Source: Enterococcus alishanensis (GTDB taxonomy: Bacteria > Bacillota > Bacilli > Lactobacillales > Enterococcaceae). Taken from it: a DNA stretch of 64,000 nt. Positions 26,727 through 35,499 of this stretch are shown here, piece after piece. Every line of letters begins with the position of its first letter. Position 1 is the stretch's first letter. The stretch covers positions 171,287 through 235,286 of the forward strand of contig NZ_JAHUZB010000005.1 of the NCBI RefSeq assembly GCF_019218635.1. The letters are read 5' to 3'. The notes beneath the pieces were generated by a model, which made no database searches, was not told the DNA's origin, and worked only from the letters and a program-made list of their open reading frames with translations. Made by a program: the position numbers and the translations under genes.

Positions 26727-29192
26727 GTTTGATTTTAAAGCGGCAATCATATCTATTTGTTTTAGTTTAAAATGGGTCACGCCCATTACAATGACAGAGA
26801 ACACAACAGTCATTACCGCTGATATGACATATCCTTGCCATGAAATCACCAAAGGAAAAACAATCATATCTGATGATGCCATCGCTAAGATGAAACGAGT
26901 CAGTAAATTCCCAATCCCGAAACCAAATAGAATCCCAAACAAAGTGAACATAATATTCTCCCGCACAATATACATCGTTACTTCTTGGTTGAAAAAGCCC
27001 AAAACTTTAATCGTCGCTAATTCTCGTGCCCGCTCAGATATATTAATGTTGGTGAGATTATATAAAACAACAAAAGCCAATGTGCCTGATAAAACAATAA
27101 AAATCAGAACAATTGAGCCTAGATTTTCAGTGGCCGCCTCTTGTTTAGCCATCTGATTGCTGGTATAAGTCGTGGTTAACACTTCACCAGTTTGCAGCAA
27201 ATCTTCTGCTAATTTTTTCTCTTGGGAATTAGTCATTTTTTTCGTCTTAATTAAATAGCTGTTATGCGTGAAAGTTTGGCCAGAAATTTCCTGATAATAT
27301 TCTTTGCTTAAATAAAGATTATGACCCAAATAATTCTCAACGATTCCCGCCACTTTAATTTGATAATTTTTGCCATCATTGTCTTCAAAAGTCAGTTGAT
27401 CACCTTTGGTTACTTGGTAAATCTTGGCTAATCGTTGGGAAATTAATGCTCCTTGATTAGATAGCGAAATATGTGCTTTTGTTTTTTCATCTTTTAAGGC
27501 AACATATTGGCTAAATTTTTCTGGTTGATCACTGACATAAAGTGTCGCCGTTTGTTTACTGTGTCCAGTAAGATTGAATGTTACCGTATCGGTGTAAACT
27601 GGCAATTCCGCAGTAACTTGTGGGTTTTCCGTCAAAACCTTTTCCGCTTCGGTTTGTACAGTCCCGTTTAAAGTAACGATTCCTTGATATTTCGTTAAGG
27701 CTACAAATTGTTTTTCTACTGGTGCACTGATGGAGTCTTGTAGACCAAAGCCAGCCAGCATTAATCCTGTACAACCAGCAATGCCAACGATGGTCAAAAT
27801 CATCCGCGCTTTATAGCGAAAAAGATTGCGATAAGTCACTTTTTGATTAAAACTCATTCGCCGCCAAATCGGTTTGATTCTTTCCAGAAAAACCCGTTTA
27901 CCGGCTTTTGGTGCTTTAGGCATTAATAAAGTCGTCGCATTTTCCCGCAATTCTTTCATTAAAGTTAATAAAGAAGCACCTAAAGTCGCTATCAATGCCA
28001 CAATAACAGCTAAAACTATTGGCCAAAAAATAAAATGATATTGATAGTTCGTAAAAATATACTGATCACTCAATAGATGGAAAACAATTTTCGGTAATAC
28101 CAATGTGCCGATGACCACGCCAAAAACTGTCCCAATCAATGCCGCTAACAAAGCATATAAAATATATTTACTGGCTATTTCACGCTTACGATAACCGAGT
28201 GATTTTAAGGTACCAATCTCTTTTCGATTTTCTTCAATCATTCGTGTCATAGTTGTAAAGGTGATTAAGACAGCTATGAAAAAGAAAAAGACCGGAAAGA
28301 CATTTGCTATTGCATCAATTCGATCAGAGAGACTAGTGTATTCAGTAAAGCCTGGATTACTGTTACGGGGATTAATCATATAATTTGGTGTTGCGATTTC
28401 CATCGTACCAGCTTCCAGCCCATTCGCTAATGCTTGTTGGTCAGCAACTGATTGCAACTGTTCCTGACGTGCTATTCCTTGTTGAGTAAAAACTTCAGTC
28501 AATTGCTCGTCTAATTTCTCTAAACGATTCTCATATTTTTTAGAAAAGTAATCAATACTTTTCAAGCGATCAGAACTAATATAAAGAATCGAAAAATTCT
28601 GATCATCAAAAGCTGTTTCTGGCAGATACATAAAGCCAGCCAATTCTCCATCACCAATGGTAGTCGTTCCTCGTTCTCTTTCATCCACATAAATCGGAGA
28701 GGTCACGAAACCAACGACTGTAAATTCCTGTTGCCGCAATTGCTGATTGTCAATCGTGAATTGGTCGCCCATTCGATAGTCATTTCTTAATTTTTCATCT
28801 AAAACAACCTGATCTTTCTTTTTTGGTAAATGACCGGCAGTCAGAGTTAATTTGTTCGCTTGATTATTGCTGTAGGAATACAATTGAATATTTTGCTGCT
28901 TTAATGTCACTGGAAAACTATGACCTAATTCTGCTTGTACCCCTTTAATTTCTTCAGCGGCTTTCTGATCTTCCTTCGTCAAACCAGCAGAAGACACAAT
29001 CTGGACATCTGACAACTCATTTTGTTTAATAAATTGATTAACTGTCGCTTCCAAATCAGGTCCAACCGATTTAATACCGACAAATAGCATGACACCCATA
29101 AAAATAATTAACACGATGGAAATAAAACGGCCAAAAGAAGCTTTAATATCGCGATAAATTGATTTTAAATACACATTTTTGATTTTATTCAC
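26721..29192 (-). CDS. FtsX-like ABC permease without an adjacent ATPase
   Basis: This 823-residue protein has two FtsX blocks. There is an N-terminal membrane helix, a large extracytoplasmic region (about 45-280), three helices (about 290-410) with the motif ENRKEIGTLKSLGYRKREI, then a second copy with ERARELATIKVLGF near the C-terminus and three more helices. Such proteins work with a LolD/MacB-type ATPase, but none is encoded beside it; the ATPase must be elsewhere or the permease is orphaned. A promoter with a Fur-family box lies just upstream, hinting at metal or peroxide control. The GTG start has only a weak ribosome site. Confidence 0.88.
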   Translation of the reverse strand: MNKIKNVYLKSIYRDIKASFGRFISIVLIIFMGVMLFVGIKSVGPDLEATVNQFIKQNELSDVQIVSSAGLTKEDQKAAEEIKGVQAELGHSFPVTLKQQNIQLYSYSNNQANKLTLTAGHLPKKKDQVVLDEKLRNDYRMGDQFTIDNQQLRQQEFTVVGFVTSPIYVDERERGTTTIGDGELAGFMYLPETAFDDQNFSILYISSDRLKSIDYFSKKYENRLEKLDEQLTEVFTQQGIARQEQLQSVADQQALANGLEAGTMEIATPNYMINPRNSNPGFTEYTSLSDRIDAIANVFPVFFFFIAVLITFTTMTRMIEENRKEIGTLKSLGYRKREIASKYILYALLAALIGTVFGVVIGTLVLPKIVFHLLSDQYIFTNYQYHFIFWPIVLAVIVALIATLGASLLTLMKELRENATTLLMPKAPKAGKRVFLERIKPIWRRMSFNQKVTYRNLFRYKARMILTIVGIAGCTGLMLAGFGLQDSISAPVEKQFVALTKYQGIVTLNGTVQTEAEKVLTENPQVTAELPVYTDTVTFNLTGHSKQTATLYVSDQPEKFSQYVALKDEKTKAHISLSNQGALISQRLAKIYQVTKGDQLTFEDNDGKNYQIKVAGIVENYLGHNLYLSKEYYQEISGQTFTHNSYLIKTKKMTNSQEKKLAEDLLQTGEVLTTTYTSNQMAKQEAATENLGSIVLIFIVLSGTLAFVVLYNLTNINISERARELATIKVLGFFNQEVTMYIVRENIMFTLFGILFGFGIGNLLTRFILAMASSDMIVFPLVISWQGYVISAVMTVVFSVIVMGVTHFKLKQIDMIAALKSNE

Positions 29193-29219
29193 CTACTTTA
29201 TCTAGTGACTTTTACAGTC

Positions 29220-29248
29220 AGTATAATAATTATCATTCGTTCCTGCAA
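29220..29248 (-). promoter_or_regulatory. Promoter of the FtsX-type permease
   Basis: TTGCAG and TATACT are separated by 17 bases on the minus strand, about 28 bases upstream of the start codon. Confidence 0.7.
29221..29235. promoter_or_regulatory. Fur-family box (Fur or PerR) over the -10 region
   Basis: TGATAATTATTATAC on the minus strand matches the 7-1-7 Fur-family operator TGATAATNATTATCA at 12 of 14 fixed positions and PerR's TTATAATNATTATAA equally well. It overlaps the -10 box, a position suited to repression. Confidence 0.55.
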
Positions 29249-29357
29249 TCTTGTGGAATCTTAATCCTAATAAAACTTTTATTTTTTCTGCAAATTTTCA
29301 CAACAGTTCATTCATATTTTCTAGTTAAGCTTATAAAAAGTAGAGAGGAAGAGGCCT

Positions 29358-29471
29358 ATGAAAAATTTAATCCAACAGAAATGGCAAACCGTCTCAAAAG
29401 ATATCGCTTATGAACTAATCATTTTATTCGTTGCACATCAATTCTACCAAATAATTAGCAATTTAATCTAA
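29358..29471 (+). CDS. Possible small membrane protein, 37 residues
   Basis: An ATG after a GAGGAAGAGG site opens a 37-codon frame that starts MKNLIQQKWQTVSKDI and has a hydrophobic stretch (ELIILFVAHQF). A strong terminator follows directly. It lies between two leftward operons and reads rightward. No family is recognised. The ribosome site and terminator argue for a gene, but the terminator also serves the rpmF operon. Confidence 0.4.
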   Translation: MKNLIQQKWQTVSKDIAYELIILFVAHQFYQIISNLI

Positions 29472-29475
29472 AAAA

Positions 29476-29507
29476 AGAGATTGACCCGTGAGGTCAATCT
29501 CTTTTTG
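29476..29507. terminator. Bidirectional terminator
   Basis: AGAGATTGACC and GGTCAATCTCT form an 11-bp perfect stem with T runs on both sides, between rpmF and the 37-codon frame. Confidence 0.9.
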
Positions 29508-29508
29508 T

Positions 29509-29673
29509 CTATAACACTTTACGTCCTTTATAAAAGCCATTACGAGAGACATGATGGCTTCGTTTAAAATCTCCCGTCGCTTCATCAACTGAAATTTCTG
29601 GGAAATTCAATTTTTGATGGGTTCTTCTAAGGCGTTTTTTGGCTTTGGATGTTTTTCTTGCTGGTACAGCCAC
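29509..29673 (-). CDS. rpmF: Ribosomal protein L32, zinc-independent paralogue
   Basis: A GTG start five bases after GGAGGAG opens a 54-residue protein beginning [19 protein letters not shown], the classic L32 N-terminus, and ending GFYKGRKVL. The four cysteines that bind zinc in standard L32 are absent, so this is the C-minus form made when zinc is scarce. It is the last gene of a three-gene unit with a Zur box upstream. Confidence 0.92.
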   Translation of the reverse strand: MAVPARKTSKAKKRLRRTHQKLNFPEISVDEATGDFKRSHHVSRNGFYKGRKVL

Positions 29674-29685
29674 GATAACTCCTCC

Positions 29686-29802
29686 TTAAATCCCTTTTTT
29701 AGTTCTCTTTGCTGCTTTGATAATTTTCAATGCTCGTTTTTTAGTACGGATATTGGGACTTTTCAATCTACGATAAGCACTTGCTAAGTTATTTTTTTCC
29801 AT
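29686..29802 (-). CDS. Small basic protein, 38 residues (putative metal-homeostasis family)
   Basis: An ATG nine bases after AGGAG opens a 38-residue, strongly basic protein that starts MEKNNLASAYRRLKSPNIRT and has about 14 lysines and arginines and no cysteine or histidine. I recall similar short proteins in lactic acid bacteria annotated as putative metal homeostasis proteins. It lies between the zinc-free S14 and L32 genes under the same Zur box, so it should be made under zinc starvation. It may bind the ribosome; that is inference. Confidence 0.75.
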   Translation of the reverse strand: MEKNNLASAYRRLKSPNIRTKKRALKIIKAAKRTKKGI

Positions 29803-29844
29803 CTGTCATTCTCCTATACAAATAATTTGATGATTCAGTAGTTA

Positions 29845-30114
29845 TTACCAGCTGGCTTTTTTCACGCCAGGAATTTGACCTTTATGGGCTAGCTCGCGAA
29901 ATTTAACCCGAGACAGACCGAACTTACGGTAATAGCCGCGGGGGCGACCATCAATCTTGTCACGATTTTTTAAACGATTAGGATTTGAATCCACCGGAAG
30001 CTTAGCCAAACCAGCATAATCTTTATTGGCTTTTAGTTCAGCACGAATTTCTCGATATTGTTCAATCAATTGTTCTTGCTTTTTGGCTTTTGCAATTTTT
30101 GATTTCTTTGCCAT
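29845..30114 (-). CDS. rpsN: Ribosomal protein S14, zinc-independent paralogue
   Basis: This 89-residue S14 is the long form without the CxxC…CxxC zinc motif. It starts [18 protein letters not shown] and carries the conserved [15 protein letters not shown] block near residues 55-69. Bacillota use it to replace zinc-binding S14 when zinc is limiting. It is first in the unit, with a Zur-type palindrome about 55 bases upstream of the start. Confidence 0.95.
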   Translation of the reverse strand: MAKKSKIAKAKKQEQLIEQYREIRAELKANKDYAGLAKLPVDSNPNRLKNRDKIDGRPRGYYRKFGLSRVKFRELAHKGQIPGVKKASW

Positions 30115-30167
30115 TTTGGTTCCTCCATTTATTTTTAATAAGATTAATTTTACAATTTCTCCACAAC

Positions 30168-30189
30168 AAATCGTAATGGTTATGATTTA
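30168..30189. promoter_or_regulatory. Zur box
   Basis: AAATCGTAATGGTTATGATTT matches the Bacillus-type Zur operator AAATCGTAATNATTACGATTT, with arms AAATCGTAA and TTATGATTT (one mismatch). It sits at the probable -35 of the S14/L32 operon. Confidence 0.85.
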
Positions 30190-30251
30190 ACCTCAATAAA
30201 TTTATCAGGATTTATTTAAATTGTCAATAAAAAAATTTTGCTACAAAATTC

Positions 30252-30280
30252 TTGACAACCGTTCGGTACCGAACTATAAT
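30252..30280 (+). promoter_or_regulatory. Consensus promoter of the MarR-ABC operon
   Basis: TTGACA and TATAAT are separated by 17 bases. The spacer is almost entirely the first operator. Confidence 0.92.
30261..30274. promoter_or_regulatory. MarR operator 1
   Basis: GTTCGGTACCGAAC is a perfect 14-bp palindrome between -35 and -10, so a bound repressor would block RNA polymerase. Confidence 0.85.
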
Positions 30281-30295
30281 CAAAATCGAAATAAA

Positions 30296-30309
30296 GTTCG
30301 GTACCGAAT
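30296..30309. promoter_or_regulatory. MarR operator 2
   Basis: GTTCGGTACCGAAT repeats the same 12-bp core 35 bp downstream, near +20 of the transcript. Confidence 0.82.
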
Positions 30310-30343
30310 TATTTAAAAAAATAGATGAAATGAGGAAATAAAT

Positions 30344-31036
30344 ATGAGTCAATTTACTGATGATTTAATGAAACAATTTCGTTTCATAAGTGAAGCTAGT
30401 AATGCTTTTATGCGTCAAAACAAGCAACATTTATCAGGACAACAAAGAGTTTTAGCAATTTTAGCTGTAGAAGATGGTTTAATTCAAAGCTATTTAGCTG
30501 AAGTGTTAGATTTACGCCCCAGTTCTTTAGCTGAGTTATTAAAAAAAATGGAAAACAGTCACGACATTTTACGAAAAGAAGATGAGAATGACAAAAGAAT
30601 TAAACGCGTCTACTTAACGGAAACCGGACGAAAAAAAGCGGAACAAAATGCAGCATCTGGTGAGAAAAATGCCAGTGATGATTTTTTTGCTGGTTTAAAT
30701 GAAGCGGAACAAGCAGAATTTAGCCAACTTTTAGGGAAGATTCCCGCTGGTTGGGAATCTGAAATGAAAAAACAAGCTGAGAAATTCGTAGACCCGATGG
30801 ATCGTATGCAAGCCATTCAAGCGTTAAAAGAGAGTTATCTAGATCAATATGGTGATTGGCGTGATATGTCCCACGAAGACATAAAAAAATTAAAAAAAGA
30901 AATGCGGGAAAATTTCAAAGAGCTAGGCTTTTTTGGTCATCGCGGCAGCTTTGGCGGACGACCTCCTTTTGGTGGCAGAAATTTTGGACGTCCGCCTTTT
31001 GACCAAAAAGATCATGATGAATGGCACGATTTTTAA
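30344..31036 (+). CDS. MarR-family regulator with long Gly/Arg/Phe tail
   Basis: This 230-residue protein has a winged-helix MarR domain in residues 1-140 (SYLAEVLDLRPSSLAELLKKME as recognition region, KRVYLTETGRKKAEQ as wing). It continues for about 90 residues, a helical part and then a tail rich in G, R, P and F with two copies of GGRPPFGG/GRPPF-like sequence, ending in D/H-rich residues. Standard MarR proteins are about 145 residues. Two palindromes at its promoter suggest autorepression. The ABC exporter begins 18 bases after its stop, so it probably senses that exporter's substrate. Confidence 0.88.
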   Translation: MSQFTDDLMKQFRFISEASNAFMRQNKQHLSGQQRVLAILAVEDGLIQSYLAEVLDLRPSSLAELLKKMENSHDILRKEDENDKRIKRVYLTETGRKKAEQNAASGEKNASDDFFAGLNEAEQAEFSQLLGKIPAGWESEMKKQAEKFVDPMDRMQAIQALKESYLDQYGDWRDMSHEDIKKLKKEMRENFKELGFFGHRGSFGGRPPFGGRNFGRPPFDQKDHDEWHDF

Positions 31037-31054
31037 TTTACGGAGGATATGTTA

Positions 31055-32815
31055 ATGGATCAACGTTTTGCACCTGAATTACCAAAAGTACGCGGAAAAT
31101 TTAAATTCAAGGATTTTATCAAATTAATCAATAGCGTTAATCCTCGAAAAGGCTTATTTATTTTAGGCATGCTATTGAGTCTGATTACTAGTGGTGCCAG
31201 TCTGATTGTGCCGCAATTAACTAAAAATTTAGTCGACACTTCAAACTTGGCTAAAATTGATGGTAAGATGCTTATTATTTTAGCCTTGGCCTTTATTGCG
31301 CAGCTTGGATTTGGTACAATCGATGGCTTTTTGCTTCGCTATGTAGGAGAAACCGCCGTCAAAACCTTAAGAGAAAAATTATGGGCCCATTTATTGAAGT
31401 TACCCGTTGGATATTTCGATGATCATAAATCTGGTGAAAGCAGTTCGCGTTTAGTCAACGATACTTCAGTTATCAAAGACTTGGTGACATCACAATTTCC
31501 CAATTTCGTAACTGGTGGGATTCAACTAATTGGCTCGATGATTATTTTATTTTTAATGGATTGGAAGATGGCGGCTTTAATCTTTAGCGCTGTTCCTATT
31601 ATTGCTTTGATTATGCTGCCAATTGGAAAAATCATGTCAAAAATTGGTCGTCAACTACAAGCAGCTACTGCCGATTTTAATGCTGATGCTAGTGAAAAAT
31701 TATCTGAGGTTCGATTAATCAAAGCCAGTAATGGTGAGGCAGCAGAAGTCACTTCTGGTGGAAACTTTATTCAAAAAATCTTCACTTTGGGCGTGAAAGA
31801 TGCCAAGATTGAAGCTGTTGTACAACCGATTATGATGACAGCGATGTTAGGTTTATTCGTTGGAATTTTAGGCTACGGGGCTGTCCGAGTGCAAGCAGGA
31901 ACTTTAACTAGTGGCTCATTAGTTGCGTTTTTACTTTATCTATTTAATATTATTGCACCCGCTGCAACCTTCGCGACCTTTTTCTCACAAGTTCAAAAGG
32001 CAATGGGCTCAACTGAACGGATTCAAGAAATTTTTCAAACGGAACTTGAACCAATTGGTGCTGGTGAAACAATCGATGTGGTCGGGCAAACTATTACTGC
32101 TGAAAACTTATCTTTTAGTTATTCAGCAGAACATCCTATTTTAAAAGATGTTTCTTTTGAAGCCAAACCTAATTCAGTCATTGCATTCGCTGGGCCAAGT
32201 GGTGGCGGAAAATCAACTATTTTTTCTTTACTTGAAAGATTCTACGAACCAATTAGCGGAGCCATAAAAATTGGTCAGCAAAATATTCAAGCGATTGATT
32301 TACAAGAATGGCGCGCCCAAATCGGTTATGTCTCACAAGATAGTGCTGTTTTTGCTGGTAGTATTCGTGATAATCTGCAATATGGTCTTAACCGTATTTT
32401 GAGTGATGAAGAGTTATGGCATGGTTTGTCGCTAGCTTATGCAGACCAATTTGTGAAGGATTTTCCTAAGGAATTAGAAACTGAAATTGGTGAACGGGGC
32501 GTAAAATTATCTGGCGGTCAAAAACAACGGATTGCGATTGCTCGCGCTTTTTTAAGAGATCCTAAAATTTTGATGTTAGACGAAGCAACTGCTAGTCTTG
32601 ACTCCCAATCAGAAGAAAAAGTGCAACGGGCTTTAGATGATTTAATGTTAGGGCGAACCACTTTGGTCATCGCCCATCGGCTATCAACTATTGTAGATGC
32701 TGATCAAATTTATTTTATTGAAAAAGGCAGTGTCACCGGTCATGGGACCCACACTGAATTAATCAACAATCATCCACTTTACGCTGAATATGTTAGAGAG
32801 CAAGTGGTCAATTAA
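31055..32815 (+). CDS. ABC exporter (BmrA/LmrA type)
   Basis: This 586-residue half-transporter has six membrane helices (about 30-320) and a complete ATPase: Walker A GPSGGGKST, signature LSGGQKQRI, Walker B ILMLDEATASLD with the catalytic glutamate, and IAHRLSTI. All key residues are present, so it can work as a homodimer, unlike the pair at 13.9-17.4 kb. The ATG at 31055 is eight bases after GGAGG; an ATG two codons earlier is too close. It forms an operon with the MarR regulator and probably exports a toxic compound. Confidence 0.92.
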   Translation: MDQRFAPELPKVRGKFKFKDFIKLINSVNPRKGLFILGMLLSLITSGASLIVPQLTKNLVDTSNLAKIDGKMLIILALAFIAQLGFGTIDGFLLRYVGETAVKTLREKLWAHLLKLPVGYFDDHKSGESSSRLVNDTSVIKDLVTSQFPNFVTGGIQLIGSMIILFLMDWKMAALIFSAVPIIALIMLPIGKIMSKIGRQLQAATADFNADASEKLSEVRLIKASNGEAAEVTSGGNFIQKIFTLGVKDAKIEAVVQPIMMTAMLGLFVGILGYGAVRVQAGTLTSGSLVAFLLYLFNIIAPAATFATFFSQVQKAMGSTERIQEIFQTELEPIGAGETIDVVGQTITAENLSFSYSAEHPILKDVSFEAKPNSVIAFAGPSGGGKSTIFSLLERFYEPISGAIKIGQQNIQAIDLQEWRAQIGYVSQDSAVFAGSIRDNLQYGLNRILSDEELWHGLSLAYADQFVKDFPKELETEIGERGVKLSGGQKQRIAIARAFLRDPKILMLDEATASLDSQSEEKVQRALDDLMLGRTTLVIAHRLSTIVDADQIYFIEKGSVTGHGTHTELINNHPLYAEYVREQVVN

Positions 32816-32851
32816 AAAACGTACGCCAAAAAATTTGGCGTACGTTTTTTT
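32816..32851. terminator. Bidirectional terminator
   Basis: AAAACGTACGCCAAA and TTTGGCGTACGTTTT form a perfect stem with T runs on both strands between convergent genes. Confidence 0.93.
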
Positions 32852-33230
32852 AATCTGTCGTTAATTCAATCAAGTTTCCTTCAGGATCTTGAATCACTGC
32901 TTCATAATAGCCGTCTCCAGTTGTCCGAGGACCACTTAATAATGGAAAATGATCGGCAAGAAATCTTTCCACCATCTGATCGACAGCTTTTTTATCACCT
33001 ACTGCAATTGCGATATGACCATAACCCAAACTATCAGCAATGCGGGGACTCAAATATTTTTTATTAGTCAGTTCCAAGCGACTTCCACTGGCAAAGCTAA
33101 GAAAATAAGAACTAAAACCCGTCTTAGGATTCTGATATTTTTCAGATTTTTCTACTTGAAAATATTTTTGATAAAATTGACTAACTTTTTCTAAATCATC
33201 TACCCATAAAGCAATATGTTCAATTCTCAT
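32850..33230 (-). CDS. VOC/glyoxalase family protein
   Basis: This 126-residue protein has the paired beta-alpha-beta-beta-beta units of the vicinal oxygen chelate fold. It starts MRIEHIALWVDDLEKVSQFY, has GYGHIAIAVGD in the middle and QDPEGNLIELT at the end; these supply the H and E metal ligands. It could be a lactoylglutathione-lyase-like or fosfomycin-resistance-like enzyme, but the substrate is unknown. Its ATG lies one base after the FprA stop, so the two are cotranscribed, which suggests a role in oxidative or aldehyde stress. Confidence 0.88.
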   Translation of the reverse strand: MRIEHIALWVDDLEKVSQFYQKYFQVEKSEKYQNPKTGFSSYFLSFASGSRLELTNKKYLSPRIADSLGYGHIAIAVGDKKAVDQMVERFLADHFPLLSGPRTTGDGYYEAVIQDPEGNLIELTTD

Positions 33231-33231
33231 C

Positions 33232-34449
33232 TTATTCCTCTTCCTTTAATATTGAAGCTGCAATTGCATCCGCTAATTCAGTAATAGGTGCTAAATCGCC
33301 ATCTTTCACTGAAGAATGGATTTCTACCGGTTCACCAACAATCGTAAAACGTTTTTCATCACTGAAATAATTCTGCATAATTTCTAGAGCTTTTCCACCC
33401 CAAGTACCATTCCTGATGAAAGAAATCTTGCGGTCTTTTATTTCTAGATGTAAGGCTTCGCGAATAACATTATCCATTTTAATATACAAACCTGTATTGT
33501 AATTGGTGCCAGCAAAGACTAAATTGGAATACTTAAAAATATCCGCCATAATATAAGAGGGATCCGTCCGTGAAATGTCGACTATTTTTATATTTGCCAC
33601 ACCTTTTTCTGCTAATTTTCCAGCTAAAATATCAACGGCATTTTCGGTGTTACCATACATTGAGCCATAAAGAAGCAAAGCACTTTTTTCTTCTGGTAGA
33701 TAGGCACCCCAAGTTTGATAGTAGTGAAGCATTCTTTCGATCAATTCACCAGAATAACCAGGACCATGCAAAGGTAAAATCATATCAATCTCAAATGCAG
33801 ATAGCTTTTTCAAAGCAGACAAAACATTTTTCCCATAGTGTCCAACGATATTTACATAATAACGGCGAGCTTCCGCTAAAATTCGTTGGTCAAAATCTAA
33901 TTCATTCATAAATAAATTTCCATCAATTGGCGCAAAACAACCAAATGCATCAGCAGAAAACAAGATCTTATCCTTCAAATCATATGACATCATCACTTCG
34001 GGCCAATGAACATTCGGTGTCATCGTAAATTTCAAAGTATGGGCACCCAAATTCAATTCGTCATTTTTCTTAACAGGATAATAATTTTTAGAAGCATCCA
34101 TTGGATAAAACTGTTCAAAGAAACTAAAAGTTGATTTATTCCCAACTAGTTTTACTTCTGGATAACGGCGTACGATTTCTTCAATATTGGCACAGTGATC
34201 TGGTTCCATATGATGAATCACTAAATAATCCAGGGTCCGACCAGCCAAAGCAGCCTCGACATTTTCTAAAAACAAATCAGTTATCGACGAATCCACAGTA
34301 TCCATTAAAGCTGTTTTTTCATCTAAAATGACAAATGAATTGTAGGAAATCCCGCGATTGACTGGAAATAGATTTTCAAATAGCGCCAAGCGCCGATCAG
34401 AAGCCCCCACCCAATAAATGTCTTCTGTTACTTTTCTAATGTTTTGCAT
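33232..34449 (-). CDS. fprA: Flavodiiron protein (FprA, A-type flavoprotein)
   Basis: This 405-residue cytoplasmic enzyme reduces oxygen to water and/or nitric oxide to nitrous oxide. The beta-lactamase-like diiron domain (about 1-245) has ligands in HMEPDH, VHWPE, SADAFG and LHGPG. The flavodoxin domain (about 250-400) has the FMN loop YGSMYGNTE. The true start is the ATG at 34449, eight bases after AAGGAG. Electrons must come from a separate reductase not seen here. It is followed by the VOC gene in the same unit. Confidence 0.93.
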   Translation of the reverse strand: MQNIRKVTEDIYWVGASDRRLALFENLFPVNRGISYNSFVILDEKTALMDTVDSSITDLFLENVEAALAGRTLDYLVIHHMEPDHCANIEEIVRRYPEVKLVGNKSTFSFFEQFYPMDASKNYYPVKKNDELNLGAHTLKFTMTPNVHWPEVMMSYDLKDKILFSADAFGCFAPIDGNLFMNELDFDQRILAEARRYYVNIVGHYGKNVLSALKKLSAFEIDMILPLHGPGYSGELIERMLHYYQTWGAYLPEEKSALLLYGSMYGNTENAVDILAGKLAEKGVANIKIVDISRTDPSYIMADIFKYSNLVFAGTNYNTGLYIKMDNVIREALHLEIKDRKISFIRNGTWGGKALEIMQNYFSDEKRFTIVGEPVEIHSSVKDGDLAPITELADAIAASILKEEE

Positions 34450-34529
34450 TGTTCTAACTCCTTTAATTTCCAAATTAAGTAAGCGTTCTCTATATAATGT
34501 TACGTTTTTCACTTACTTTCGTCAACCAC

Positions 34530-35372
34530 TTATAAATTTTTCCAAACTTGATAAACTGGCGAATTTTCTGCTGTTTTTCGCATCAAGGCAATCACGGGAT
34601 TTTCCAATGCTAAGTCAGTGACCTTTATTTCTACTAAATCACTCGTCTCTACTAAAACTTTCGGCAAAAAAGCAATCCCTAAGCCAGCTTTCGCAGCTGC
34701 TATTAAACCAGCCGAGTCATTACTTTGCCAGCTAGGATGTAACGCCAAATGGTTCAACACTAAAGCTGCTTCCAATAGCTCTCGTACAGCACTTCCCCGT
34801 TCCCGTACCAATAAATTTTCCTGCAGTATATTGGCTAATTTCATTTTAGCTGGCAATTTTTGTGCGACGGCTTGATTGGTAAAAAAACCTAACGAATAAC
34901 TTTTGATTTCCTTTTGTAAAAAAGTACCTGATGGAGCTGGCCCTTCTAAAAAGATTAAATCTGCCTCCCCATTTTCCAGTAATGAGAGGACTTCATCAGC
35001 TTTGGCAATTTGGACTTCCGTCAAAATACCTTGCTGGCTTAAACCCTGAATAAAAGTAGCTAAGTCATTTTCCGCAAAGGTCATACAAGCAGCGATTTTC
35101 ATAGGAACTTTTTTAGCTAAACGCGGCAGTTGCTGATTCAACTTATTAAAATCTTCTATTAAAGGAATAACTGAATGATAAAATTCTAAACCTGCTGGTG
35201 TGATCTTAACTCCCCTATGCAAACGTTCAATTAAAGGATAACCAGCTTCATTCTCTAATTCTTTCATAGCATGAGAAACTGCCGACTGGGTGATAAATAA
35301 TTTCTTGGCAGCTTTAGTAAAGTTCAACTCACGACACACATGATAAAAAATCACGCATTGATTAAAATTCAA
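34530..35372 (-). CDS. LysR-family regulator next to the chromate transporter genes
   Basis: This 280-residue protein has an N-terminal helix-turn-helix (LNFTKAAKKLFITQSAVSHAM) and a LysR substrate-binding domain after residue 90. The TTG at 35372 is seven bases after AAGGAG, and the product starts at the usual point before the helix-turn-helix; an ATG six codons earlier overlaps the ribosome site. It is divergent from the chromate-transporter pair, the usual arrangement for a regulator of those genes. The inducer is unknown. Confidence 0.88.
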   Translation of the reverse strand: MNFNQCVIFYHVCRELNFTKAAKKLFITQSAVSHAMKELENEAGYPLIERLHRGVKITPAGLEFYHSVIPLIEDFNKLNQQLPRLAKKVPMKIAACMTFAENDLATFIQGLSQQGILTEVQIAKADEVLSLLENGEADLIFLEGPAPSGTFLQKEIKSYSLGFFTNQAVAQKLPAKMKLANILQENLLVRERGSAVRELLEAALVLNHLALHPSWQSNDSAGLIAAAKAGLGIAFLPKVLVETSDLVEIKVTDLALENPVIALMRKTAENSPVYQVWKNL

Positions 35373-35499
35373 AAAAACTCTCCTTCCCATGATTCAAATT
35401 CATGTCTACACCCTTATATTATCATTTCACACTCCCTAAAAATACCAGTAAAATGAAATGATCAGGTATTTTGTAAAAAAGCGTACAGGAGTAGATAGA

